NCBI GenBank assembly: GCA_049601975.1
Contig: JBMYRC010000067.1
Coordinates: 1 to 20,890 of the forward strand
Origin: UBA6544 sp049601975
GTDB taxonomy: Bacteria; Pseudomonadota; Alphaproteobacteria; UBA8366
Direction: 5' to 3'
Length of the DNA: 20,890 nucleotides
Shown here: positions 7,830 through 15,311 of the stretch, piece by piece
Layout of the letters: every line of letters begins with the position of its first letter
How positions within the stretch are numbered: position 1 is the stretch's first letter
The notes under the pieces: model-generated
Told to the model about the DNA's origin: nothing
Seen by the model: only the letters and a program-made list of their open reading frames with translations
Databases searched by the model: none
Position numbers and translations under genes: made by a program

Positions 7830-8741
7830 TTAGTTCGCCCGATAGAACGGACGGTCTCCCTTTACCGTGACGCGGTGGCCATACCGTTCATTCGGCCAGT
7901 AATCCCACATCGCCAAATGCTGCGTCGAGCGGTTATCCCAAAATGCTATCGAGTTTGGCTCCCAGTGAAAACGGACCTGGAATTCCGGCCGCGCCATATG
8001 GCGGAATAGAAACTCCAACAGCGCGTCACTTTCTTCTTCCGTCATACCGCGAATGCGGCTGGTGAAGGTCTCGTTTACATACAACGCTTGTCGGCCTGAG
8101 ACCGGATGAGTGCGCACGATCGGGTGCTCATTGGTTGGGAAAACCGCGTCCTTATCGTCGACCCCCTTATCCACATAGCGGCCACGAAAGGCGCGTTCGG
8201 AATCATGGACCGCCGTCTTACCCTCGAGAAAGCCCTTCATCTTATCGGACAAAGCGTCATACGCCGCGTACATATTGGCGAATAATGTATCGCCACCAGA
8301 GCCGGGCGTGCGGTGAATTTGCAGCATAGTCCCTAGCGGCGGTTCCTCGTCACAAGAAACGTCCGTGTGCCAATCGGCGCCGTTATTCACGAAGGATTCG
8401 CCGTGCGTGTGAATGACGAACAGCTCTGGATGTTCGGCGCCACCGGGCGCCGCCGGATGGATGTGTAGTTTGCCAAACCGGCGTGCGAAGGCGATCTGCT
8501 GCTCCGGCGTCAATTCCGGTTGATCGCGAAAGAACAATACATTGTGGTTCGCGAGCGCATGCGTCAAATCGGCAATCTGCGCCTCCGGCACCGCTTCGGT
8601 CAGATCGACGCCTTCAATTTCAACGCCAATCACCGGCGTTATTGGTGTTACGGAAATTGTCTCGTATGAGGCTTCTTGGCGCGCATTGGAGAGCGCTTGT
8701 GCGCGGTCCAGCTTTCCTTCGTGTAACGGTCGATCAGACAT
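7830..8741 (-). CDS. TauD/TfdA-type Fe(II)/2-oxoglutarate dioxygenase (copy 1)
   Basis: A 303-residue dioxygenase. The iron-binding triad is His125 and Asp127 in WHTDVS and His275 in TQHLAMWDY. The 2-oxoglutarate-binding arginines are Arg286 and Arg290, exactly 11 and 15 residues after the distal His as in E. coli TauD. The family couples oxidative decarboxylation of 2-oxoglutarate to substrate hydroxylation, often next to sulfonate, ether or amine groups. An N-terminal extension of about 25 residues (MSDRPLHEGK...), compared with copies 3 and 4, is shared with copy 2 at 8752-9672, to which it is visibly close (FFRDQPELTP, GGDTLFANMYAA, QVRF, KGDRPF). The start has GGAGAGG just upstream. It is 10 bases downstream of copy 2. 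Specific substrate unknown. Confidence 0.92.
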   Translation of the reverse strand: MSDRPLHEGKLDRAQALSNARQEASYETISVTPITPVIGVEIEGVDLTEAVPEAQIADLTHALANHNVLFFRDQPELTPEQQIAFARRFGKLHIHPAAPGGAEHPELFVIHTHGESFVNNGADWHTDVSCDEEPPLGTMLQIHRTPGSGGDTLFANMYAAYDALSDKMKGFLEGKTAVHDSERAFRGRYVDKGVDDKDAVFPTNEHPIVRTHPVSGRQALYVNETFTSRIRGMTEEESDALLEFLFRHMARPEFQVRFHWEPNSIAFWDNRSTQHLAMWDYWPNERYGHRVTVKGDRPFYRAN

Positions 8742-8751
8742 TGGCCTCTCC

Positions 8752-9672
8752 TTAATTCATCCGGTGGAAGGGACGCTCGCCCTTAATGGTGACCCGGTGG
8801 CCTTTGCGCTCTTCCGGCCAATAATCCCAAAGCGCCAAATGTTGGGTGCACCGATTGTCCCAAAATGCGATGGAGTTTTCCTCCCATTGGAACCGTACCT
8901 GGAATTGAGCTTGTTCCAAATGTGTGAAGAGAAACTTGAGAAGGGCATCACTCTCAGCATTCTCTAGATCAACGATCTTCGTGGTGAAAGCTCGGTTAAC
9001 ATAGAGGGCTTCCCGCCCGGAGACTGGATGCGTGCGAACAATCGGATGCTCGGCGCTGGGATAAACCTTATCCGCATCGTCCACACCGCGGTCGGAATAG
9101 CGGCCGCGGTAGATATGCTCCGACTCATGCATCGCGGTGCAGGTGCGCAAGAAATTCTTCATCGAATCCGACAAGGCGTCGAAAGCCGCGTACATATTGG
9201 CGAACAAAGTATCGCCGCCGACTTCGGGCACTACATGCAATTGCAACATGGTGCCGAGCGGCGGAGTTTCGTCGCAGGAAACGTCCGTGTGCCATCCACC
9301 GCCGTTATTCACTTGCGATTCCTTGTGCGTGTGAATGATAAATAATTCCGGATGTCCTTCCGCATGCGGGGCAGCGGGATGGACATGCAATTCTCCGAAC
9401 TTGTTGGCAAAATAAATTTGCTGATCCGGCGTCAACTCCGGTTGATCTCGAAAGAACAAGACGTTGTGATCCGCCAAGGCGTGACTCAAATCGTCAATCT
9501 GCGCGTCGGAGACCGGCTGCGTGATATCCACACCGGAGACGATACCTCCAATGACTGCTGTCGCGGGCTTGACCTCAATGGTCTCGTAGACGCCTTGAGC
9601 GCGCGAATTGGACAAATTGCGCGCCCGGCCCGCGCGGCCTTTATAGACTTTCTGTTTCGGCTGTTCCGTCAT
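8752..9672 (-). CDS. TauD/TfdA-type Fe(II)/2-oxoglutarate dioxygenase (copy 2)
   Basis: A 306-residue dioxygenase with the complete active site: His128 and Asp130 in GWHTDVSCD, distal His278 in TQHLALWDYWP, and Arg289/Arg293 for 2-oxoglutarate. It is the nearest relative of copy 1, sharing the extended N terminus (here MTEQPKQKVYKGRAGRARNL) and long blocks such as ALADHNVLFFRDQPELTPDQ and RTHPVSGREALYVN. The start ATG lies 4 bases after the stop of the FAD-oxidoreductase gene, which indicates a shared transcript and probably coupled translation. Residues flanking the iron ligands differ between copies 1 and 2 (VNNGADWHTD versus VNNGGGWHTD), so the substrate preference may differ. Both seem functional. 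Confidence 0.92.
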   Translation of the reverse strand: MTEQPKQKVYKGRAGRARNLSNSRAQGVYETIEVKPATAVIGGIVSGVDITQPVSDAQIDDLSHALADHNVLFFRDQPELTPDQQIYFANKFGELHVHPAAPHAEGHPELFIIHTHKESQVNNGGGWHTDVSCDETPPLGTMLQLHVVPEVGGDTLFANMYAAFDALSDSMKNFLRTCTAMHESEHIYRGRYSDRGVDDADKVYPSAEHPIVRTHPVSGREALYVNRAFTTKIVDLENAESDALLKFLFTHLEQAQFQVRFQWEENSIAFWDNRCTQHLALWDYWPEERKGHRVTIKGERPFHRMN

Positions 9673-9676
9673 GGTT

Positions 9677-11218
9677 CTATCCCGGCCTGCTGTCTTCCGC
9701 CGCGACGGTGCGCCCGGCGATGCGTCCGCTGACGAAACATTCCGTCAGGTTCCCTCCAGAAAGATAGAGGCTGCCCCAGATGCCGCCAAGCTCGCCTGCC
9801 GTATAGAGCCGTGGAATGGGCTCGCCATAGGCATTCACCACTCGGCGCTTTTCGTCATGGACAGGGCCGCCCTGAGTATTCGAAACTACCGGCCAAATTT
9901 CCGCCAGATAGAACGGCGGCTTTCGAACAGCGACCATGCTTTTAGGCGGGCGGCCAAATTCGTCGACGCCCTTCTCGCAGTTCTCATTCCACGTCTCGAC
10001 GGTTGCCGATAATTCATCCACCGGACAACCGATCATCTCGGCGAGCTCTTCAATAGAATCGGCTTTGCGCAACAACCCGTTCTGCACTTCCTTCAGATTG
10101 TCCCGGCTCCATTCGTAATTCTCATAGGCTCCGTCATTGAACATGGTTTGACCCAACGGATAGAGCGCCCTGCCCTCATCATCGAGGACCATGTAGCACG
10201 GCACGAAAGGCTGCCCCATTCGGGTGGGATCGACCCGGTCCATGCCGCGATGCCCGGTATCCTGCATATAAGGATCATATTCATTCATGAAGCGCCGCCC
10301 GTTATCACCGACGAGAATCCAACTCATCGGCGCTTCGGCCTCTCGCTCGTCCGGCACCCAATCCGGCAGTCGCTTGGTGCGGATGGCGAAGGGCAAATCC
10401 GGATGCCGGAACCCATAGGTCCCGTGGAAATGCCACATATGCCAGAGGTCCGCGCCGAGGTCCGTCGTCATGCGGATACCGTCCCCGGTATTGCCGACAA
10501 ACGCGGCGGAGTAGACCGGATTGATCTGCCAGTATTGGCGTTGCATCTCCGGCGCGTGCTCAAACCCACCACAGGCCAGGATGACGCCCTTGCGCGCACC
10601 CACGGCGCGCGGGCCGTTACCATCGTCCAGCCAGATGCCGGCGACCGCGCCGTCCTTGTCTGTGATCAGGCGCTGCGCCGCGACCCCGAGACGCGTCTCA
10701 ATTCCGCGTTTGGCGATGTTGTCCTGCAGTACCTTGAACATGAACGGTCCACCGCTCAGCGCATTCGCGTACGCATAGTCGCGTTTCGGATCAAATCCGG
10801 GAATTTCTTCGATCTGCAAGAAATACATTTTGTCGAAACCCGGAAAAGCATAACTGCCGGGTCGTTCCGTTCGCGTAACGCGGGCGCCGTTCACCTCGGC
10901 CAATTCCTCTACGTAGCCATCGATATGAACCATCTCGTCGACGAACGCTTCCAGAATATTGTCCGGCGTCGTCCCATCATTTGTGGCTTTCAGATACTCG
11001 AGCGTCGCGTCTCGATCATGTGGAAGGCGAAGGCCACCTCCAGAGCAAATCGATATACCACCGGGGTTCGGCATCTTCTCGGCCAACAGAACCTCGGCTC
11101 CGGAATCGTGCGCGTTGATCGCGGCGACGGCGCCGCCGAAACCGTATCCCACCACAATCACATCGAAAGTCTCGTCGAACTGCTCAACGGTTCGGCTTAG
11201 CATCATATTCTCACTCAT
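9677..11218 (-). CDS. FAD-dependent oxidoreductase, fumarate reductase/ketosteroid dehydrogenase type
   Basis: A 513-residue flavoprotein. The Rossmann motif FDVIVVGYGFGGAVAAINA (about residues 18-36) binds the ADP part of FAD, followed by LLAEKMPNPGGISICSGGG. The C-terminal FAD segment LYTAGELGGIWGSLYLSGGN leads into TECFVSGRIAG. This is the FAD-binding-2 family (fumarate reductase flavoprotein, 3-ketosteroid Delta1-dehydrogenase, urocanate reductase), which oxidises or reduces a C-C bond next to a carbonyl. There is no secretion signal or covalent flavin/haem domain, so it should be cytoplasmic. The gene starts 3 bases after the stop of the copy 3 TauD gene. It separates the two pairs of TauD copies, so it may act on a product shared by both pairs. 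It is unlikely to be a housekeeping SdhA because the subunit-specific motifs and sdhB/C/D neighbours are missing. Confidence 0.88.
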   Translation of the reverse strand: MSENMMLSRTVEQFDETFDVIVVGYGFGGAVAAINAHDSGAEVLLAEKMPNPGGISICSGGGLRLPHDRDATLEYLKATNDGTTPDNILEAFVDEMVHIDGYVEELAEVNGARVTRTERPGSYAFPGFDKMYFLQIEEIPGFDPKRDYAYANALSGGPFMFKVLQDNIAKRGIETRLGVAAQRLITDKDGAVAGIWLDDGNGPRAVGARKGVILACGGFEHAPEMQRQYWQINPVYSAAFVGNTGDGIRMTTDLGADLWHMWHFHGTYGFRHPDLPFAIRTKRLPDWVPDEREAEAPMSWILVGDNGRRFMNEYDPYMQDTGHRGMDRVDPTRMGQPFVPCYMVLDDEGRALYPLGQTMFNDGAYENYEWSRDNLKEVQNGLLRKADSIEELAEMIGCPVDELSATVETWNENCEKGVDEFGRPPKSMVAVRKPPFYLAEIWPVVSNTQGGPVHDEKRRVVNAYGEPIPRLYTAGELGGIWGSLYLSGGNLTECFVSGRIAGRTVAAEDSRPG

Positions 11219-11221
11219 CTG

Positions 11222-12052
11222 TTAGAACGGCTTGTCGCCCGCAATGGTTACCCGATATCCGGAACGCGTCTGGGGATAGTAATCCCACAGCGCTCTATGT
11301 TGCGCGGCACGATTGTCCCAAAACGCAATCGACTTCGGTCGCCACCGAAAACGGCATTGGAACTCCGGGGTCGCAATGTGCAGGAGCAACATCTCCAACA
11401 CCGCATCGCTTTCCCGTTTCGAAAGCCCTTCAATGGCAGTGGTGTAGGAAGTGTTCACATATAGCGCTTTCCGCCCCGTCACCGGATGAGTGCGCACCAC
11501 CGGGTGTACCGCCGAGGGGTATCGCGCATCAGGGTCACGGAAGCGTCCTTGATTTCCATAACGGACGCTCAGCGTGTGTTCGGAATCATGCACGGCATTC
11601 AGCCCGTCCAACATCTTTCGGACAGGCTCCGACAGCGCTTCATAGGCACGATACATATTGGCGAACATTGTATCGCCGCCCGCATCCGGGACCTCGTGGA
11701 TCTGCAAAATGCTGCCCATGGGCGGCTCGTCATCGCAGGTGACATCACTGTGCCAGGTCTCTCCGACCACCCATTTAGAATCCGCATCTGCATGCACGTT
11801 GATCACTTCGGGGTGCCCTTCCGGGCCCGGCGCCGCCGGATGGACATGCAATTCGCCGAAGTGACGTCCGAAAGCCTTATGTTGATCCAGTGTCAGATCT
11901 TGGTCGCGGAAAAAGACGACCAGGTGCTCCATCAGTACATCGTGGATTTCTTGAAATGCTTGGTTACCGAGAGGCTGCGAAAGATCGACACCGCTGATTT
12001 CGGCACCGATCACGGGACTGAGCGGTTTAACGTCAATCGTTTGATAGCCCAA
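11222..12052 (-). CDS. TauD/TfdA-type Fe(II)/2-oxoglutarate dioxygenase (copy 3)
   Basis: A 276-residue dioxygenase that starts with TTG at 12050-12052. This start is supported because residue 1 aligns exactly with the start of copy 4 (MGYQTIDVKPLSPVIGAEIS versus MSYETIEVDPLSPIIGAEIS), and GGGGGAG lies just upstream. The iron triad is His101/Asp103 in WHSDVT and His252 in AQHRALWDYYP, with Arg263 and Arg267 for 2-oxoglutarate. It lacks the N-terminal extension of copies 1 and 2, and ends at KPF without the YRAN/HRMN tail of those copies. The 50-base gap to copy 4 contains a degenerate dispersed palindrome. The TTG start may reduce its translation. Confidence 0.91.
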   Translation of the reverse strand: MGYQTIDVKPLSPVIGAEISGVDLSQPLGNQAFQEIHDVLMEHLVVFFRDQDLTLDQHKAFGRHFGELHVHPAAPGPEGHPEVINVHADADSKWVVGETWHSDVTCDDEPPMGSILQIHEVPDAGGDTMFANMYRAYEALSEPVRKMLDGLNAVHDSEHTLSVRYGNQGRFRDPDARYPSAVHPVVRTHPVTGRKALYVNTSYTTAIEGLSKRESDAVLEMLLLHIATPEFQCRFRWRPKSIAFWDNRAAQHRALWDYYPQTRSGYRVTIAGDKPF

Positions 12053-12063
12053 GTTCTCCCCCT

Positions 12064-12098
12064 CCCCATCATTCTCGCCTTCGCGGAAATGACGAGCG
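12064..12098. repeat. Degenerate dispersed palindromic repeat between TauD copies 3 and 4
   Basis: Arms TCATTCTCGC (12069-12078) and GCGGAAATGA (12083-12092) pair at 8 of 10 positions around a CTTC loop. The sequence CGTCATTTCCGCGAAGGCGA on the minus strand closely resembles a very widespread bacterial dispersed element, normally CGTCATTCCCGCGAAGGCGG. It lies between the stop of copy 4 and the ribosome-binding site of copy 3, inside the operon. Confidence 0.6.
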
Positions 12099-12102
12099 CC
12101 TT

Positions 12103-12933
12103 CTAAAACGGCTTATCGCCCGCGATCGTCACCCGGTAGCCATGGCGGACTTGTGGGAAATAGTCCCAGACAGTGCGATGTTGCGCGGAGCGATTGTCCC
12201 AAAACGCGACCGACTTCTCACGCCAGCGAAAGCGGCAATGGAATTCCGGAGTTGCAATGTAATCACATAGCATTTTCAGAATAGCGTCGCTCTCGTTCTT
12301 ATTCAGTCCCTCAATTCGCGTCGTGAAGTTCTCGTTCACGAACAACGCTTTCTTCCGCGTGACAGGATGCGTTCGGACGATCGGGTGAAGCGATTCCGGA
12401 AAGGCATCATCACCGTCCCGTAACTTCCCGGATGCACCAAAGCGGTCACGGTGAACATGGGCGGATTCGTTCCACGCCTTCAATCCCTCGATCATTTCCT
12501 TAATCGGGTCGGAAAGCGCTTCATAGGCGGCGTACCCGCTCGCGAACATCGTATCGCCGCCGGATTCCGGAATCGTGTGCAAATGCAGGATGCTGCCCAT
12601 CGGCGGCTCCGCGTCGCAAGACACATCGGAATGCCATTTCATACCCGCAACCACCTTGGATTTTTCATCCGCATGGATGGTGATGATTTCGGGGTGCCCT
12701 TCCGGCGCCTTGGCGCTCGGGTGGATGTGCAGTTCACCGAAATGGCGACCGAATGCCTTATGTTCGTCCAAGGTCATTTCCTGATCGCGAAAAAAGATCA
12801 CCTGATGCTTCATCAATGCATCATGCAATTCCTGATAGGTCTGATTGCCAAGCGGCTTGGAAATATCAACGCCGCTGATCTCCGCACCGATGATGGGACT
12901 TAGCGGATCGACTTCGATGGTTTCGTAAGACAC
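12103..12933 (-). CDS. TauD/TfdA-type Fe(II)/2-oxoglutarate dioxygenase (copy 4)
   Basis: A 276-residue dioxygenase beginning with GTG at 12931-12933, with AAGGAAA about seven bases before it. The active site is complete: His101/Asp103 in KWHSDVSCD, His252 in AQHRTVWDYFP, Arg263 and Arg267. It is the closest relative of copy 3 (shared FGRHFGELH, EGHPE, WDNR, AGDKPF ends). It differs in the middle: where the other copies read VHDSEH or MHESEH it has KAWNESAHVHRDRF, and it has FASGYAAYEA where the others have FANMYAA or FANMYRA. These changes fall in a loop region that often contacts substrate in this family, so a different substrate is plausible. It is 15 bases downstream of the divergent fifth oxygenase. 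Confidence 0.91.
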   Translation of the reverse strand: MSYETIEVDPLSPIIGAEISGVDISKPLGNQTYQELHDALMKHQVIFFRDQEMTLDEHKAFGRHFGELHIHPSAKAPEGHPEIITIHADEKSKVVAGMKWHSDVSCDAEPPMGSILHLHTIPESGGDTMFASGYAAYEALSDPIKEMIEGLKAWNESAHVHRDRFGASGKLRDGDDAFPESLHPIVRTHPVTRKKALFVNENFTTRIEGLNKNESDAILKMLCDYIATPEFHCRFRWREKSVAFWDNRSAQHRTVWDYFPQVRHGYRVTIAGDKPF

Positions 12934-12948
12934 TGCTGATTTCCTTCT

Positions 12949-13920
12949 TTAGCCCTGATAGAATGGGCGGCCGGATTTTCGAACCCAAATGCGCACTAGA
13001 TGCCGTCGGTCTTCGGGCTTCTCCGCATCCCGGAACGCCGTGCGACGATGCCCCAGGCGACGGTTATTGACGATCTGAATTTGCCCGCGTTCGAACTCAA
13101 ACCTCTTACAGAGGTTGTCGATCTCCGTTGTTCGGCACAGCGCATCGATGGCCTCGCGCGCTTCCGGGTCGAGTTCCTCCCCTTTCATTTGGTAACCGTG
13201 CTCGACCAGGCGCGGCGAGAAATTAACATTCAACGTATCGCCATCCACTTCAAAGATTGGCTTGCGGGACAAACGCTCATCATCTGGCGCATGTTCCATC
13301 TGACGGTCGAAATGAAAGGGTTGATAGAGCCGTTCCAGCACCTCGCGATGCTCGTCGAGCAATTTGTTATAAACGCTCTCAAAACTGACGATCCCACTGA
13401 TCCCGCCTTTTTTCGCCGTTTGCAGGCAAAAGAGTGCCACAAAATCCGGCGGCAGGTTAAAGGCATTATCATTGTGAAAACCTTGCCCACCATTAGTCGT
13501 GGATGAACGGACACCACTCCCCGGTGTCGCCTTGCCACCCTTGTCACGGACATCATAGACCAGTGTGCCGTCCCACTTTTGGGCGACCGGGCGCCCCGCC
13601 ATCGACATCAACAGCCAGTATATTTTAGTCGCGATATCCCGGCCGAGGCCGTCCACATCTAGGCGGTCGACGACCGCGAAACCGGTTCCGTTATCCACGA
13701 TCTCCCGCACACCTGCCATCAGGGCCTTGCACGCGGGCATATCGAAATCTTCCGGCAGTAAGGCTTCTGTCGGCAACGGGTTCGCTCGCAGTTCTTCCGC
13801 AACGGCCGCAATCTCCGCCTGACAGGCATCGTCAAGAATCGCCAGTCCATCATTAGGGAACTGGCTATCGGCGTCCCAGACCATGGGGCCGGTGAATTTA
13901 TCTTCCAATATACTGGCCAT
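12949..13920 (-). CDS. Divergent TauD/TfdA-superfamily dioxygenase (fifth oxygenase)
   Basis: A 323-residue protein with the Fe(II)/2-oxoglutarate fold but little direct similarity to its four neighbours. The facial triad is His149 and Asp151 in GFHNDNAFN and His291 in NNRRLGHRRTAF; Arg306 or Arg310 in RRHLVRIWVR would bind 2-oxoglutarate. An approximately 120-residue N-terminal region precedes the core, as in the clavaminate-synthase-like or carnitine/butyrobetaine-type branch of the superfamily. GIVSFESVYN and LNVNFSPRLVEHGY fit the core. It is the first oxygenase downstream of the selenoprotein (66-base gap). It may perform the opening hydroxylation of the pathway, but that is inference. 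ATG start with GGAA upstream. Confidence 0.85.
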   Translation of the reverse strand: MASILEDKFTGPMVWDADSQFPNDGLAILDDACQAEIAAVAEELRANPLPTEALLPEDFDMPACKALMAGVREIVDNGTGFAVVDRLDVDGLGRDIATKIYWLLMSMAGRPVAQKWDGTLVYDVRDKGGKATPGSGVRSSTTNGGQGFHNDNAFNLPPDFVALFCLQTAKKGGISGIVSFESVYNKLLDEHREVLERLYQPFHFDRQMEHAPDDERLSRKPIFEVDGDTLNVNFSPRLVEHGYQMKGEELDPEAREAIDALCRTTEIDNLCKRFEFERGQIQIVNNRRLGHRRTAFRDAEKPEDRRHLVRIWVRKSGRPFYQG

Positions 13921-13986
13921 GATGAATTCCGCTTATGCATCCGATAGCAAGGAAGATAGCGCGAGTACGGTAAAACCGGTAGTCCC

Positions 13987-15201
13987 CTATCCGAGACGGT
14001 GTTTTTGCAGGCGGGGTACAAGCTGAGTTTCCGCGACCCTCTTAATCCCCTCGTCGGCACTCCGCAGAGATGCGGGATGAAGCGCCAACAACAATCGGCC
14101 CGCCGCCGTTTCACCCCAAAACCAATCCGCCAGTTCACGGCTAGACGTGGCGCCGGGTTTCGCCGTTGCAGCTTCCAGGTAGTAGGTCTTCAACTCCTCG
14201 CAGCTTTGCCGAAAAGCGTCACCGACGGAAATGTTCTGATTCGGACTCTCCGGTACATTCTCCAGCACTTCGAAAAGAAACGATGCGGTCTCTTTGATTG
14301 GGATGCCAAGAACACCTGTTGCGGTACGCCCTCGATTTTTAATCGCGACTTGATGCCAAGGCGCCAAGCCATCAATCTCCGACAATACCGCGCCCAATAA
14401 TTCGGGGATCTCCATCTCGGCCACACTCGGCAGCGCGATCGGACAAGTCCAACCGGTCATGTCCATCTCACCGCCGGGCGCGTCGTCCGGGAAATCCTCC
14501 AATACCGGTGAAGGACCTTCATGCTCGAACAAGGCTAAAACGTCCCGCAACACGCGGGTTTGGAATTCAGGCTCATCCGGCGCACCAAATGGGCGACCCA
14601 GCTCGAACGGCACCCACATAAATCTGGGTGGCCGGAGGCGTTCGGTGTTGTCGCGCACAAGGCTAATCCCCGCCGTCGCCAATCCCTCTTCCTCTAGAAA
14701 ATGTGCAGTCGCGCCGACGGCGCGGGTACAGTTCGGTCAGACCGGGACCAGTAACACTGCGTTGACCCGGTCTTCCTTGAGCAGCCCGGCCATCTCCCGC
14801 GCGGTCGCCTCGATCTCATGCGGCAACCATCCCGCTCCATTGATCGCATAGTGATAATCCGCGATCTCGCCGACTTCGCCCGCGTCGCGCAATTCCCGCA
14901 ACCGGTCGATCGGAAAGACCACGTTCACGTCCTGCTGAAAGCCTGTGCGGTCGTAGTTCACCGAACTTTGGGTCATGACGAGATCGGAAGTATCGATATC
15001 GCCTGGAATGATCCGGTAACTTAAATCCCGCAGAGAAAAGTTTTGGTCGTCACGACGATGTAGTCCTGCCGAGGTCACAATTGCAACACGACGCTCCGCA
15101 ACCGGCGGGCCCGTGACCCAAGGCGCGGTCTCGAACGGCGGACAATCCTTGTCGAGCAGGTGCTTGGCGGAGCCGGGATCAATATCGGATAAACGAACCA
15201 T
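13987..15201 (-). CDS. Selenoprotein of the GrdB/PrdB-like (glycine/betaine/proline reductase selenoprotein B) family, UGA read as Sec
   Basis: Conceptual annotation calls two ORFs here, but they share one frame separated only by TGA at 14737-14739. Read through, the product is 404 residues with selenocysteine at residue 155: AVLLVPV-U-PNCTRAVGATA, then HFLEEEGLATAGISLVRDN. This matches the GrdB/PrdB-like selenoprotein family, in which that position is Sec or Cys inside LVPV(U/C)P.C...VG. U-P-N-C makes a UxxC redox pair. Upstream blocks fit the family (RRVAIVTSAGLHRR, YRIIPGD, NVVFPIDRLRELRDAGEVGE, ADYHY), as do downstream ones (RPPRFMWVPFELGRPFGAP). The codons after the UGA are uninterrupted until TAG/TAA-type stop at 13987. 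Known relatives are subunits of clostridial reductases cleaving C-N bonds with selenol/thiol chemistry; GrdA and the other clostridial partners are absent here, so the reaction is unknown. I chose ATG 15199-15201 (MVRLSDIDPG); an upstream in-frame ATG at 15246 is possible. First gene of the operon. Confidence 0.85.
14704..14730 (-). promoter_or_regulatory. Candidate bacterial SECIS hairpin for the in-frame UGA
   Basis: Starting six bases after the UGA, the mRNA can fold as UGUA (14730-14727) paired with UGCA (14707-14704), a CC/AC internal loop, then CGCGCC (14724-14719) paired with GGCGCG (14715-14710), closed by the GUC loop. The apical loop begins with GU and lies about 18 bases downstream of the UGA. 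This fits the general description of bacterial SECIS elements, which sit within the coding region just after the UGA and carry a G early in the loop. Read by eye only; the same bases also encode the conserved protein motif. Confidence 0.55.
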
Positions 15202-15311
15202 GAGGTGGGAATTAGATGATTGAGGAGCGCAAACAACCGCCCACATTTATCGACTGGGCATTTCAGGGCGCATCGATACTTTAATCACCGAATATAGAAT
15301 CGGAGTGGCGA
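15202..15311. promoter_or_regulatory. Divergent promoter region between selenoprotein operon and hyuA
   Basis: The 110-base gap separates the leftward operon from the rightward hyuAB genes, so both promoters should lie in or near it. AATATAGAATC near 15291-15301 includes a TATAGA but is too close to the hyuA ribosome-binding site GGAG (15302-15305) to be a good -10 by eye. No operator or regulator gene was seen in the window. Confidence 0.35.

Noticed and set aside
10148..11200. A 350-residue plus-strand ORF opposite the FAD oxidoreductase
   Set aside because: It is fully antisense to a clear flavoprotein gene, has no recognisable domain, and is explained by codon usage of the real gene.
11486..12106. 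A 206-residue plus-strand ORF opposite TauD copy 3
   Set aside because: Antisense shadow of a conserved dioxygenase; similar shadow frames recur opposite the other TauD copies, as expected from paralogy.
13987..15246. Two separate hypothetical genes (13987-14682 and 14737-15246, minus strand)
   Set aside because: They are in the same frame with only one UGA between them, and the joined protein matches one family across the junction; the TTG at 14680-14682 is an internal codon.
13987..15246. Ordinary pseudogene by nonsense mutation at 14737-14739
   Set aside because: The stop is a UGA exactly at the family's Sec/Cys position, both halves look undamaged, and a SECIS-like hairpin follows. It remains the fallback if no Sec machinery exists in the genome.
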